From Cycas panzhihuaensis (Eukaryota; Cycadophyta): DNA of 64,000 nt. Numbering within the stretch: position 1 is the stretch's first letter; each line of letters opens with the position of its first letter. The position numbers and the translations under genes are program-made. The DNA lies in contig CM041465.1 in NCBI GenBank assembly GCA_023213395.1, forward strand, positions 217,069,741-217,133,740, written 5' to 3'. Below, one piece after another: positions 25,134-37,262 of the stretch. Below the pieces are notes generated by a model that searched no databases, was not told the DNA's origin, and was given only the letters and a program-made list of their open reading frames with translations.

Positions 25134-26783
25134 TTGCCAAAATGGTTTACACAAACTGTTCAAGACGGTCAGATTATTGAAGGAAAATGTCCATCAAAAT
25201 ATAGACAGCAAACCAATTATGCACTTATGGCTGATGTGCTTTGTTTTGATGAGCCCTCCACCTTTGAGGAGGCATCTCAAAATGACAATTGGAAAGTTGC
25301 TATGGATGAAGAAATCCATTCTATTGAAAAGAATGGAACATGGGATTTGGTAGAATTGCCTAAGCATAAATAAAAAATCAGTTGCAAATGGGTCTACAAG
25401 ACCAAATTCCATTCTGATGGTGCACTCAAGCGCCAAAGGTCCGACTTGTTGCAAAGGGTTTCAAACGGAAAGAAGGCATAGACTATGAGGAGACTTTTGC
25501 ACCTATTGCCAATATGAACACCATCAGACTCATCTTGGCCTTAGCGACTTAATGCAAATGGCTAGCATATCAGATGGACGTGAAGAGTGCCTTTCTCAAT
25601 GGCGATCTTCAAGAGGAGGTATATTTGGAACAACCTCCTGGTTAAAAAGTACAAGGCAAGGAGCACTTGGTTTGTCGCCTGAAAAAGGCTTTGTATGGCT
25701 TGAAACAAGCTCCTTGTGCATGGTGCTCTAAAATCGATGATTATTTTTTGAGACATGGTTTTCATCGATCCACATCAGACCCTAACCTGTACATCAAAGT
25801 TGAGAAAAACCATGCTATCTTTATTGTCTTGTATGTTGATGACTTAGTGATCACTGGTAATGACACTAAGATGATACAGATTCTCCAGGATGATTTGAAG
25901 AGAACTTTCGAGATGACAGATCTTAGACTTCTACATTATTTTCTAGGCTTTGAGGTATGGCAACAACCAGGTTCTATCTTTATATCCCAAGCCAAATATT
26001 CTTGGGACATTTTGTAGCGATTCGGGATGCATGACTGCAAATCAACACCAACGCCTATGGAGAATGGAACAAAGCTTACTCTTAATGAGGAAGCTGAATC
26101 TGCAGATCCCACTCCTTACCCGCAGTTGATAGGTAGTCTCATTTATCTCACCAACACTTGACTGGACATTTCATTTGCAGTTGGAATTTGTTCTAGATAT
26201 ATGTCTCAACCTCATCAGAAACATTGGAATGCAGCAAAACACATACTTAAATACATCAAAGGAACTTTGCAACATGGCCTTCAATATGCACATAATGAGG
26301 ACTTCATCTTAGAATTGTTCTCAGATTCTGATTGGGCAGGTTGTCAGTATGGTAGGAGATCCACCTCGGGTTACTGCTTTACCCTTGGTTCAGGAGTTGT
26401 TTCGTGAAGTTGCAAGAAGCAACCCAATGTTACCTTGTCCTCCACTGAAGCAGAGTACAAAGCTGTTGTCGGCGCAACTTGTGAGGCCATCTGGCTACGA
26501 CAAATTCTTGGGGAGCTTGGACTTGAGCAAAATCACCCCACCAAGATATATTGTGATAATCAGAGTGTACTCAAGTTGGCCAAGAATCTAGTCTTTCATG
26601 CACATACCAAACACATCGAGGTTCATCATCACTTCATTAGAGAGCATGTGCAGAATGGTGAGATCAACCTCCAAAGATGCACCTGAGAGGAGCATACAAC
26701 AGATATCTTTCACCAATCCTCTTGGTAGAGAAAAATTTGTAAAATTCAGAGATGGTCTTGGCATCCGACTTAACATGGTAAAC
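25134..26783 (+). pseudogene. E8 RT and RNase H
   Basis: RT: NDNWKVAMDEEIHSIEKNGTWDLV (25280-25350), a shifted [28 protein letters not shown] (25574-25610) and an intact YVDDLVITGND (25830-25862). RNase H: SDSDWAGC (26322-26345), SSTEAEY (26437-26457), CDNQS (26552-26567) and HTKHIEVHHHFI, so its acidic residues are present. Stops at about 25371, 25549, 25643, 26016 and 26407, and a TGA near 26684, kill the frame. Confidence 0.93.
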
Positions 26784-26795
26784 AGTAAGGGGGGG

Positions 26796-27350
26796 TGTTA
26801 AACCTTATGTTTACAAGTTAAGTATGCACTTTATTCACTTTACTCTTTCATTTATTATTTTGTACTTTATGGGGTGACTTATCACTTAAGTGATACAATG
26901 CACACCTACATTCCTCCTAGTAACATAACATTGTAACTAAAGGGTCAAATGGACCCCCATGCATCTTTGCTTACTTGAGAGCCCAAAAGGACACATGTCC
27001 TTCATGCATGACATGCAAGATATGCATTGCATGTAGCTTGGATGTTTGCCACTTGTCAAACATCCAAAGCTGTTAGGTAACCTCAGTTTCTCTATATATT
27101 GAGACCTCTCCTCATGTCTCATATGTAGAGGTGGAGTGTAATGTTATGCTATCAGTTTGCTAATCAATTGGTATTCTTTGGAGTAGGGCTAATTCCTTCT
27201 CCTCATACTTTGGTATCATCTTGCTCCTTTGATCTTGGTCTTGCTTATCTTTTAGTTTTGCTCTTATGCTTTCTAGAACTAGAGTGAACTATCTTCATGA
27301 TCTTGGATTTTATTGGTCTTAGGCATTCTAATCCTTTGGCCTTTTCAACA
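26796..27350 (+). repeat. E8 3' LTR (555 bp)
   Basis: Begins TGTTAAACC after a seven-base G run and ends CCTTTTCAACA, followed by the target duplication AGTTC. Colinear with the 5' copy over its full length. Confidence 0.97.
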
Positions 27351-27355
27351 AGTTC

Positions 27356-29919
27356 CAGATCTGAGATGCATTTCAGATACTTGAGAATTCTTTTTACTGC
27401 TCTCTAGTGTAACATTTTTGGATCCTACATGTATATGGAGATTACTTGTATTGAATAAAAGATGTCAGATCTGGTGGCAGTAAGGTAGATTAGACTTCCA
27501 ACTAGTTGTCTGTATAAGGTTGCATAAACTGGAGTTCCTCGTGTCTGGAGTTAAATTACACCTTGTTTCCATCAATGTTGCACAGTTGTTGCAGTCTTCC
27601 ATCTTGAATTTCCTTATCAAATTCCTGGTATACTTATTTTGCGATAAGGTGATTAGGTCTTCCTTTTGCTTTACTTCTATTCCAAGATAATAACTCATAA
27701 GTCCTAAATTTGTCATTTCAAATTCTTTTTTGAGTTGATCCTTTATGACTGTGATGGACTTTGTGTCACTACTTGTAAAAATCATATAATCTACATATGC
27801 AACAATTATGGTCATCAATCCTTGGCTTATCTTTACATACAAACTAGGATTAGATTTACATCTCTGAAAATGATTTTGTATGAGATATTTATTCAATTTT
27901 AGCATACGAAGCCCTTGGAGCTTGTTTGAGCCTATATAGTGTCTTTTTTAATCTATAAACAAGACGTTCTTGACCATTCTATACATATCCCTTTGATTGC
28001 ATATAAACGTTTTTTCTAGATTTCTGTTAAAAAAAATACTCTTTACATCAAACTGGTGGCTTTTCCAATTTTGCTGTGCTGCTAAGGCGATAACCATTCT
28101 TATAGTAATTAACTTTGCGGTTGGAGAGAAGGTTTCATCATAGTCTATACTTGCAGTTTGGGTGTATACTTTGGCGACCAACCTAGCTTTTTATTTTTCT
28201 ATTTTTCCATTAGGGTTTTCCTTTACTTTGTACACCCATTTGCAGTTGACAATTGGCTTATTAATGGGTGGTTCAATTAATTCCCATGTTTTGTTTTTGA
28301 AAATAACTGGCATTTCTATATCCATTGCCAATTTCCACTCAACATGCTGACTTGCTTCCTCATATGACTGACGTTCAATTGAACAAAATAGTGCCTGATG
28401 CTTCTAGGGTTTGGTTCTATGATCAAACACATCCCCTTTTACTTCTTCAACTGTCTTAAGATACCATTTAGGTATCTTCTTAGAAGATGTCATGATTTCC
28501 TCTTCTTCTTCAGAATTCATTTCTCTGATTAGTGATGTGGCTCTCTTAGAGCGTTCTTCTTCTTCTTCTATTTTTGTATCCTCAGATGTGATTCCTAAAA
28601 CATCCTCAGGTGAGGGAGCAATTATGGGAGATTCTTTTGCGGATACTTCAATTTCCTGATGTATCTCGTGACTTGCAACAATTTCTTGTTCATTGAAGAC
28701 AACATCATTGCTTACATAGACTTTATTTGTTTTGGAATTCTTGCTATAGCCTATCATTATGCATTCTATGCTCTTGCTGTCAAGTTTTGAGCTTTTCTTA
28801 TTAGGAATGTGAACAAAGGCTTGACATCCAAAAATTTTCAGATTACTTACATCAAGCTTGTATCTTGCCCATGCTTCTTTAGGAGTTACTTTGTTTAGGG
28901 CTTGAGTTGGACTTCTGTTTATTAAATAAACTGCTGTATTTATGGCTTCTGCAAAATATGTCGTTGGAATCTGTCTATCCTGAATTAGACTCTATGCCAT
29001 TTCTATGATGGTTTTGTTCATTTGTTTTGTTACACCATTTGATTGAGGAGTGTAGGGAGTTGTTATTTGTTGACGTATTCCATGAGTCCTACAAAAAAAT
29101 TGAAACTTTTTCGATGTATATTCACCTCCACCGTCGGACTTGATATATTTTAATTTATTTCCACACTCCAACTTAGCTTTAGCTTTAAATTCTTTGAATT
29201 TATCAAATGTCTTTGATTTGCTGGAAAGAAAATATACCCATATTTTTCTAGAAAAGTTATCAAAAAATGTGAAAAAATATCTTGTTCCATTGAGTGAGCT
29301 TGGGGTAATCGACCCACATTAGTGTGCACTAATTCTCATTTGCTTTGTGCACGCCATACACTTCTTCGAAAATTTATGTTGTTTACCTAGCAGACAACTT
29401 TTACAAACAAAGGAATGAAATGTCATATCTGGAAGCCCATCAACCATATTATAATTTTTCAGTAATTCTAATCTATCAGAAGAGATATGCCCATAGTTCA
29501 AATGCCAGAGTTTGTTATTATTAGATAAAAGATTTTTTATCATTTTTCAAAGTAATGGGATTAGAAAATAGTCTATACAAATCATTGCTTTCTATGCCTC
29601 TAGCTATTACAATTCCCCCTTTTTTCATGTCCAAGGTGTGGTAGAACCTATTTTCATCAAAGGTGGCCCTCAACATTTTCTTCCCAAGTTGGGAGGCTGA
29701 GAGTAGATTTTTCTTCAACCCTGGGATGGGAAGAACATTGCCAATTTTTAGCACTTTTCCTTTAATTTCAACTGCTATTATACTAATGCCTTGAATAGGG
29801 GATATTTATTCTCTAATTCTACTAATTTATTGAGAGAGTATGGCTCGAAAGATTCAAACCATTCTCTTTGTCCTGTCATGTGACTGGACGCCCCCGAGTC
29901 AATATACCAGACATCTTCA
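27356..29919 (-). pseudogene. E7 protease, integrase and RT
   Basis: PR DSGAS is intact near 29885-29905. IN has KKNLLSASQLGKK, GHISSDRLELLKN, FVCKSCLLGKQH and a degenerate core with stops. The linker 28404-28757 is very Glu-rich, as is usual between copia IN and RT. RT has CKWVYK, YDETFSPTAKL and, near 27783-27800, YVDYM where YVDD is required: the second catalytic Asp of the RT active site is Tyr. Several frameshifts and stops. Confidence 0.9.
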
Positions 29920-30901
29920 TCTTTGGTGGAGCGGCAAGTGCAGCTATGAAGACTGACTCTTCTTCTTCTTCTTCTTCAAAATTGCTTTGTTCCTTGTTGT
30001 ATTTACCCCCAGGTCCTTTTCCTCTCGGGATTTCAACGCGTCTTTGGGAACCCTGGTAGGGATAGTGTCCTCCTTGTCCACAATGGTAGCACACATCGAA
30101 AGCTCTACAATTACTAGAAAAGTGCCCTTGTCTTCCACAATTGAAATAGACTCTGGAGTCCTTGACCTTCCTCTGCCTCTCTTGTCTTGCCACCTTCCTC
30201 TAGATTGATCTCTGGTGTTGGGAGCCTGGCTTTGACCTCTGAAAGAAGGTTGTCCTCGTTCTCTGGTACCAAGATTGAGTTTGGACAAAAAGGCTTCTTC
30301 AATCTCTTCCTCTTCTTCGTATCTTTAGTTTCTCTGTTCTTGCCTGAGCAGAAGACCTGTTAATGTTTCAAGAGACATCGTTGCAGTTTGACTGTTGTTA
30401 GTTATGTAATTTACCATATTGTCAAATGATTTCAGAAGCTTGTTTACAATTAGTTGTACAAGTTCCAACTCTGGAAGACTTGCTCCAGCGTTAACTAGGT
30501 CATTTTTTGATTGATGTGACTTTATGGATGAATTTTGAGACATTCTCTTTCTCCCTCATGTGAAGTTTATATAATTCCTCTTTTAAAACTACGATTCTAG
30601 CTTCATTTTTTTGACTATAAAGGTTGGCAAATAGCTTCTAGATTTCTTCACAAGAATTCATTCCTTCAACATACAGTAATAAAGAGTCTAAAATGGACAA
30701 TTTTAAAATTATTACACTTGAATTGTTCTCATCATCCCAACTAGGTAGGTCAGTAGTAGTTATGGGTCTTTTCTCTTTCCCTGTAGCTATACTCTAGGCA
30801 TTTTTTGCTCTTGGAAGGCTCTCGATTTTAATTTTCTAGACATGTTAATTTGTTGAAGTCATCTTATCTTGTTTACTCTGGGCAAGAATGGACGGGGCCA
30901 T
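29920..30901 (-). pseudogene. E7 gag
   Basis: The start is placed at the ATG at 30901 (MAPSILAQSKQDKMT), followed by a stop within about 20 codons. A central piece at 30325-30543 keeps LVNKLLKSFDNMVNY-like gag core text. Two overlapping frames cover 29876-30302. Zinc knuckle one (YFNCGRQGHFSSNC) lacks its first Cys and knuckle two (CYHCGQGGHYPYQG) its last, so neither could bind zinc normally. An acidic run of Glu codons follows near 29955-29985. Confidence 0.88.
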
Positions 30902-31620
30902 TTCAAAGAGAAATGAAGATAGAAAATGTTGAAATGTTTTACAAGTCTGTTATTAGATGGGCTGTATAGCTATACAAATTTTCATACAAAAGTATAGTTG
31001 TACAGACTAGAGTAAAAAAGGGTGCAAACAAAATATATTAAGATGAGGATCCCGAATATATAAAAATTTTCAAGAGAACTACTCTGGTCTGCTAAAAAAT
31101 AGACCCGAAATGGAGAACGTGCGGCTAGGGTTTTTGAGGAAAAATGCTTATAATTTGCAAAAAACTCAATCAAAAACTTCGAGGCTAGTCTTAAATAAAG
31201 TGTATTAATTAGAGGAAAGTTTTATGACTGATATTACCCAAAAAGCTGCAGTAGAAATGAAGAAATTTGCAGTAGAAGTTCCAAACCCGTGCCTGCTAAA
31301 AATGATGTAAAATTTCTCAAAAAATTGCTTTTTTAGGATCAGCCCTTTAGGAAAAGATGATAGCCTTGATGAGACGAATCTTTTGGTAAAATTTCAAGTG
31401 ATTCCGAGCACCTTGAAAAAATTGGTTTATATAGTTTGTACACTTCGCGGTTTCGTTCGTATTTCGTCTGATCCTTGCACAGATCTTGTCAACTCTTAAT
31501 TTAATTTCTAACAGTCTCCTTCTTTTAGAGAAAATCTTTATCAGACTCAATCCCTTTCAATTTCTCTCAAAAATTTTATCAGGCTCCTCTTCAGAAACTA
31601 CACTAGGCGAGCAATGCCCT
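30902..31620 (-). other. E7 leader
   Basis: About 0.7 kb, non-coding. A TATAC/GTAC cluster next to the gag start (30962-31006) and a GTAC cluster near 31437-31470 mirror the leader of E6. The shared block, reverse strand, TTGAAATTTTACCAAAAGAT lies near 31381-31400. Confidence 0.7.
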
Positions 31621-31830
31621 GTTGTGATACCATGAAAGAAAACTTAGTTGAAATGTAGAATGCTCATTGATTATGTGAGAGATGATCTCTTTATAAATAT
31701 AAAGGTTTTGTAACTGCTTACTACTTGTAAGTCACTTGTCAATTTTACAATGAAGAGGGAATGCCACATAATCATCATTAGATAACTATCCAACTTAAGA
31801 TCCTATCATAGATAAAACATTATTCTAACA
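31621..31830 (-). repeat. E7 5' LTR (31633-31830) and primer binding site
   Basis: LTR of 198 bp, TGTTAGAATAATG start at 31830 on the reverse strand. The primer site 31621-31632 reads TGGTATCACAAC, with two mismatches to the usual TGGTATCAGAGC, probably later decay. Confidence 0.93.
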
Positions 31831-31835
31831 AATAC

Positions 31836-34315
31836 ATTGTTCAATAGAAGGACTGACTTGACTGCTGTCTAGAGATCTCCCTTCAAATGATTCATTGTTA
31901 GATTCAATATTTTATGAAGTGATTTTAGAATCTTCATCAGTAGAAGTTGGTATGGGTTTGGCAATAGATGTTTTAGATGTTGTGTCTTTCTCCTGACATA
32001 TCCTTTGATTTCTTTCAAGTTTTTTATCAAAGACTACATCTCTGCTAATATAGATTCTGTTGGTTTTAGGATCTATACATCTGTAAGCCTTGGGTCTATT
32101 GCTATATCCTATCATTATGCATTCTATACTTTTGTTATCAAGCTCAGTTCATTTTTTATCTAAAATATGAACACAAGCCTTGTAACGAAAAATTTGGAGA
32201 TTACTTACATCTGATTTTCGTCTAGTCTAGGCTTCTTCTAGTGTGATCTTATGCAAAGCTTGCGTTGGACTCCTGTTTATCAGGTACACTGCAATATTAA
32301 CAATTTCAACGCAGTATGTTTTAATACCTAGTCTGTCTTGAATTAGACAACAAGCCATTTCCAGTATAGTCCTATTCATTCATTCTGCTACACTGTTCGA
32401 TTGTGGTAAGTAAGGTGTAGTCACTTGTCTACGAATTCCGTGTGTTTTGCAAAAGAAATGAAGTTCTTTAGACATATATTCGCCTCCACCATCAGAGCAA
32501 ATGCATTTAATTTTTTTGTTGCTTTTTAATTTAGCTTTTGCTTTGAATTCTTTCAAGTGATTAAATGTTTCTGATTTATTAAACAAAAAATATACCCAAG
32601 TTCTCTTGGAAAAATCATCAATAAAGGTAAGAAAATACCAAGCTCCATTTAAAGAACTTAGTGTGATGGGTCCATAGAGATCTATGTGGACTAATTTTAA
32701 TTTGTTCTATGCACGCCATACACTTCTTTGAAATGGAGTCCTATGTTGCTTTCCCATCATACAACTTTTATGCACAAAAGGATTGAAGGACACATTTGGA
32801 AGTCTATCTACCATGTTAGAATTTTTTAACAATTCTAACCTATCATTTGAGATATGCCCATACTTCAAATGTCAGATTTCATTATCATTACAGCTAAAAA
32901 CAACAAGAGAAATTACATTAGTTCTAGACATAATGGAACCACCTTCAGGCATAACAAATGTAGAAAGCAACTTATAGAGATTGTTACTTTCTATCCCTTC
33001 TGTAATTATGACACCATTCCTTTTCATGTCTAGAATGAAGCAATGTCTATTTTCATCAAACACAATCCTTAGTTTTTTTTCCCCTAACTGGGACATATGC
33101 AACAGATTCTTTTTCATTCCAGGAACAAAAGGAATGTGTTCAATTCTTTGAATTTTTCCATCAATTTTTACAACAATTATTCCAATTCCTTGAATGTGAA
33201 GAGGATAATTATTACCTAGCTCAACTATTCTATCAGAAGGTTATGGTTTCAAAGTCTCAAACCATTGTTTTCTTCATGTCATATGATTGGATGCTCCTGA
33301 ATCAATGTACTAGTCATCCGTTGTATTGAAATTGGTGGCAAGAACAACAACAAAAGTTGATTCCACTTCGTCTTCGACAATATCTTGTTCTTTGATGTAA
33401 TGACCTACAACTTGCTTCCCTCTTTGAATTTTTGCATGTCTTTGTAGGCATTGATAGGGAAAATGTCCAAATTATCCACAGTGATAACATACATCAAATG
33501 CACGACAGTTACTTGAAAAATGACCTGATCTTCCACAGTTGAAGCAAAGTCTAGAGTCTCTCGCGGGAATTGACCTTGTTCGGCCTCTTCCTTCTGACCA
33601 ACGACCTTTGGAGCTTGTCCAATTTCTGTTTTCTATTGGAGGTGTTCTGCCACATCCTTGAGAAGTAATTTGCCCACATCCTCTGTTACCCAAATTGAGT
33701 TTTGACAGAAAAATTGCTTCAATTTCGACTTCTTCTTCATATGTTTTATTCCTTTGCTCCTAGTTCAACATATGCCCAATTAAAGCCTCAAATGTCATAT
33801 TAGCAGTTCGACCTCCTCCTGTAAGCATATTGACCATGTTATCAAATGATTTATGTAGTTTATTTACTATCAAATGAACGAATTCTATGTTTGTAATCTT
33901 GTCTTCAACTGTAATGAAATTGTTTTTGACATTATTTACTTTTGTAACAAAATTAGAAATAGGCTGATGTTTTCTCATTCTAAGTTTATACAAATCTTCT
34001 CTTAAAGCAATTATTTTAGCTTCATTTCTTTGACTAAACAAGGAAGTTACCACCTTCCAGATTTCTGTATAAGTACCTATGCCATCTACGTAGGACAGAA
34101 GAGAGTCAAAGATTGAAAGTTTAAGAATGACTGGTTGTATTGTCCCTCTCTTCCCAACTTTTAAAATCAACAATATCTGAGGGTTTCTTTTCTTCTCTGG
34201 TTATAATTTTCCATGTTTTTTTGGCTTTTAGAAGTCCTATTTTAATTTTTGAGATGCTAAAATTTGTTTCTGTAAGCTTATCAACTTCACCAAGGGTAAT
34301 TATTGAAGAGGCCAT
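31836..34315 (-). pseudogene. E6 gag, protease, integrase
   Basis: Gag start ATG at 34315 (MASSIITLGEVDKLTETNF), frameshift near 34150, then a long gag piece (34120-33760, LTGGGRTA). The first zinc knuckle (CFNCGRSGHFSSNC, about 33510-33550) is complete; the second is cut by a stop at 33472. PR DSGAS is intact near 33295-33310. IN has KKNLLHMSQL, GHISNDRL, HIDLYGP, FIDDFSK, CSDGGGEY and a stop directly after SVAE (about 32375). The C-terminal region ends at SIEQC next to the E7 target site at 31831-31835. Confidence 0.92.
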
Positions 34316-35018
34316 TTTCAGATTTGTTAAACTAAGCAATAAACACCCTGAGACTATACTTTCAGGCTGTACGATTGTACATTGTACATAATTGTACAAA
34401 CATTGCGCAGGTGTATGGATTAGAAAATATAGGTGCAAAATGTAGCTCTTGAGATGTAGATTCCAAATCTATAAAAAATTTTGAAAGATCTTTTCTCAAT
34501 TGAGCATAATTTGGGTCTAAATCGTAGACTAGCGACTAGGGTTTTTTGAGAAAAATGTTTGTATTTTCTCATATCTCTATCAAACCACTTTGAAATTAGT
34601 CTCAATAGACTCGTCTTAAGAAGAGGAAGATTTTGAGACAGATATTTACCCAAAATGACTGAGCAGAATGAGAGAAATTTGTGATCCTCTTTCTAAACCC
34701 GCACCCACTGAAATTTGGTTAAGACCACCTCAAAACATGCGATTTTCGAGTCAAGCCTTTAGAGAAAGATGATGGCCTCTTCGAAATGAACTTGTTGGTG
34801 AAATTTCAACCAATTCTGAGCACTTCCAAAATTGGTTCCTACAGCTCGCACTCAGTCTGTACTTTGTTCATACTTCGTACAATTAATTTCTTGCTTGCTT
34901 GATAGCTTGAAGAATATCAAATCTCCTTCAGATTCTCTCAAAACCCCTATAAAACTCAATATTAGACTCTTCTCTCCAAAACCCCTATTGAACTTGTCTT
35001 AAATGAACAGAGAACCTT
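34316..35018 (-). other. E6 leader
   Basis: About 0.7 kb, no coding region. GTAC clusters lie next to the gag start (about 34369-34408: TGTACG, TTGTAC, TGTACA) and near the primer site (about 34855-34882). Between them, reverse strand, is TTGAAATTTCACCAACAAG (about 34793-34811), also seen in other leaders. Confidence 0.7.
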
Positions 35019-35219
35019 GCTCTGATACCATGTTAAACTCTCAGTGAAAATTCATATCATTAATGAGAGAAGTCCTCTATAAATACAATGCGAGTTATAT
35101 GAGCTTTGGATAAGGCTGACTGCATGTATGTCACTTGTCATAGGCTGAGGAAAGAGGGAATGACACAAAACCCTCACTTGTATATTACAATAAGCCTAGA
35201 TAGAACATTAACCTTAACA
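35019..35219 (-). repeat. E6 5' LTR (35031-35219) and primer binding site
   Basis: The LTR is 189 bp, begins TGTTAAGGTTAATG on the reverse strand at 35219 and ends TTTAACA at 35031. The primer site 35019-35030 reads TGGTATCAGAGC, a perfect 12-base match to the initiator-Met tRNA type. The LTR carries a TATA-like motif (TTTATAGAGG, reverse strand) near 35073. Confidence 0.94.
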
Positions 35220-35224
35220 CTATT

Positions 35225-37262
35225 AATGGCACTAGGTATTTTCTTATATTTATAAATTATTTTAGTAGAAAAGTTTGGGTGCTCTTTATCTTCAATAAAT
35301 TAGAAGTCTTTGATTGTTTTAAAGAATTCAAAGCTTAAGTTGAATTAGAAAGTGGGCACAGAATCAAAGTCCTTAGGACAGATGGAGGAAGAGAATATAT
35401 CTCGAATGAATTTTTTAATTACTGTAAAACTCATGGCATTCATAGACAACTCACCATTTCTTATACTCCTCAATCTAATGTAGTGGCTAAAAATTTAACA
35501 GGACTATAACAAAGATGGCTAGATGTATGATAAAAGGTAAAGATGTCTCTAATGCATATTGGATTGAATCTGTAAATGTAACTGCTTATCTTATAAATAG
35601 AAGTCCCACAAGAGGTCTTAATAAAGTTACTCTAGAAGAAGTATGGACAGATAGGAAACTTGATGTAAGTCATCTAAGAAGTTTTGAAAGCACTGCCTAT
35701 GTGTACATTCCAAATAAAAAATTGACTATATTAGATGACAAAATTATTTAGTGTATCATGATTGGATATAGTAGCAAATCTTAAGTTTATCACTGCATAG
35801 ATACAAAAACTAACAAAATCTATGTGAGCAGAGATGCCACATTTGATGAAGCTAATGCAATAAAAAAGGACTTTGTTTGCAACTAGAAAGGCATAATAAT
35901 GGAAGAAAATATGGAGTCTCCAAACAAAGAAGTTATAGCTCAGGAAGAGATTGCATCTCGTGAAGAACCTAGAATGGCAACTAAGACAAAAAAACAAGAA
36001 AGTGCTCCTTAAAAAAACTACTGAGGTAGTACTTAAAGACTGTAGAAGAGTCAAAAGGAGATGTTTTTGAACAAGGAATAAGATCTCAAAGACATCAAGC
36101 ATTAATCTGTTCAGTTGAACCTCAGAGCTATGAAGAAGCTTGCCAAAAGGCAAAATGGCTAAAAGCCATGAACAACAAAATGCTTTCCATAAAACAAAAT
36201 AATACTTGGGAGTTGGTTTCTCCACTTGAAGGTAAACCTATTAGAGGGTGTTAAGTGGGTTTACAAATAAAAGAAAAACTTGATGGTAGCATTGAAAAGT
36301 ATAAAGTCAGATTAGTTGCGAAAGGATATATTCAAACTCTGGGTATTGACTATGAAGAAACTTTTGCTCCAGTAGTAAAAATGATAACTATCTGGATATT
36401 TATAGCTATAGCAGCATAATATGTATGGGTCATTGTGTAGTTTGATGTAAAAAGCGCCTTTCTAAATGATGATTTGGAAGAATAAGTCTACATGGAGTGA
36501 CCACAAGAATACATGAAAAGGGAAGAAAAAAATCTGGTCTGCAAATTAAAAGAGACTTTATATGGCTTAATACAAGCACCGCGAGCCTAGTATACAAAGT
36601 TAGATTACAAAGTTAGATTATGATCTCTAAAGAAAAGGGTTCAATAGTGGCGTAGTTAACCCAAGTCTTTATGTTAAGAAACAAAAAGAAGACTTGATTA
36701 CCATAATTGTTGTATATGTAGATGATATGATTGTTATAGGTAACAATCATGAAACAATCAAATGGGTGCAAACACAAATGGAAAATAATTTTAAAATGAC
36801 TAATATAGGTCCACTTCATTACTATCTTGGTATAGAAGTTAATCAAACAACAAATTATATTTTTATTTCATAGTCAAAGTATGCTAAAAATCTTCTCAAA
36901 TGATTCAATATGGAAGATTGCAATCCCTGTGCGACACCTATGGAAACATGATGTGTTTTGACAACTGATGAAGATGATCATCAAGTAAATTAGACACTCT
37001 TTAGACAATTGGTTGGAAGTCTCATTTCTCTAAGAGCAACCTGATTAGATATATGTTTTCCTATAGGAATTGTTTCCAGATTTATGCATAATCCCAAAGT
37101 TACTCATTGGAATGTTGCTAAAAGGATCCTAAGATATATCAAAGGTACATTGGACCTTGGATTGAAGTGTATTAAAATAGACAAACCAGGTTTAATTGGA
37201 TACAATGACTCAGACTGGGCAGGTGAACGACAAGATAGAAAGTCTACATAGGGATATTGCTA
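35225..37262 (+). pseudogene. E5 integrase C-part, RT, start of RNase H
   Basis: Resumes with the YFLIFI and FSRKVWVLF blocks, then RTDGGREYISNEF (about 35380-35410, second Asp kept) and TPQSNVVAK, where the catalytic Glu appears as Lys. The best open piece is 35515-35751 (ARCMIKGKDVSNAYWIE to IPNKK). RT follows with many stops. YVDDMIV (about 36715-36735) is recognisable, as are SLISLRAT and the RNase H SDWAGE motif near 37210-37225. Homology ends near 37262. This is the most decayed copy in the nest, consistent with its being an outer layer. Confidence 0.85.

Larger units (their letters stand above)
19587..27350 (+). mobile_element. E8: complete Ty1/copia element, innermost layer of the nest
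   Basis: 7764 bp with two LTRs of exactly 555 bp and target duplication AGTTC (19582-19586 and 27351-27355). Order: 5' LTR, primer site TGGTATCAAAGC (20144-20155), a 2.5-kb leader, gag, PR, IN, RT, RNase H, purine tract (AGTAAGGGGGGG, about 26784-26795), 3' LTR. By eye the LTRs differ at 27 of 555 positions with no indels, about 20 of them transitions. It is related to E3 and E4 rather than to E6 and E7, which it interrupts. Confidence 0.97.
18873..31830 (-). mobile_element. E7: Ty1/copia element inserted in E6, itself split by E8
   Basis: Complete LTRs, with target duplication AATAC at 18868-18872 and 31831-31835. Reverse-strand order: 5' LTR, primer site, leader, gag, PR, IN, RT; then E8 (19587-27350); then the end of RNase H, purine tract and 3' LTR. 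Without E8 it is about 5.2 kb. The LTRs differ by about 14 substitutions and one 3-bp indel over 198 bp by eye. It is closely related to E6 but is a separate copy. Confidence 0.95.
17008..35219 (-). mobile_element. E6: Ty1/copia element inserted in E5, itself split by E7
   Basis: Both LTRs and the 5-bp duplication CTATT (17003-17007 and 35220-35224) are present. Reverse-strand order from 35219: 5' LTR, primer site TGGTATCAGAGC (35019-35030), leader, gag, PR, IN; then E7 (18873-31830); then RT, RNase H, purine tract and 3' LTR. Without E7 and one copy of its target duplication the element is about 5.2 kb. The LTRs differ at about 20 of 189 aligned bases by my count, plus a 15-bp and a 1-bp indel. 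Confidence 0.95.
14524..37262 (+). mobile_element. E5: Ty1/copia element split by the E6 nest
   Basis: 5' LTR, primer site, leader, gag, PR and the first part of IN run from 14524 to 17007. The same IN frame resumes at 35225 and continues through RT to about 37262. The intervening DNA is E6, flanked by CTATT at 17003-17007 and 35220-35224. Copia homology ends in RNase H near 37262 and no matching 3' LTR was found, so the 3' end is lost. The sequence just left of the 5' LTR is ATCCA (14519-14523), the expected target duplication in E4. Confidence 0.88.

Noticed and set aside
35731-36225. 164-codon reverse-strand open stretch rich in Phe and Leu
   Set aside because: It is the antisense shadow of E5 sequence between integrase and RT.
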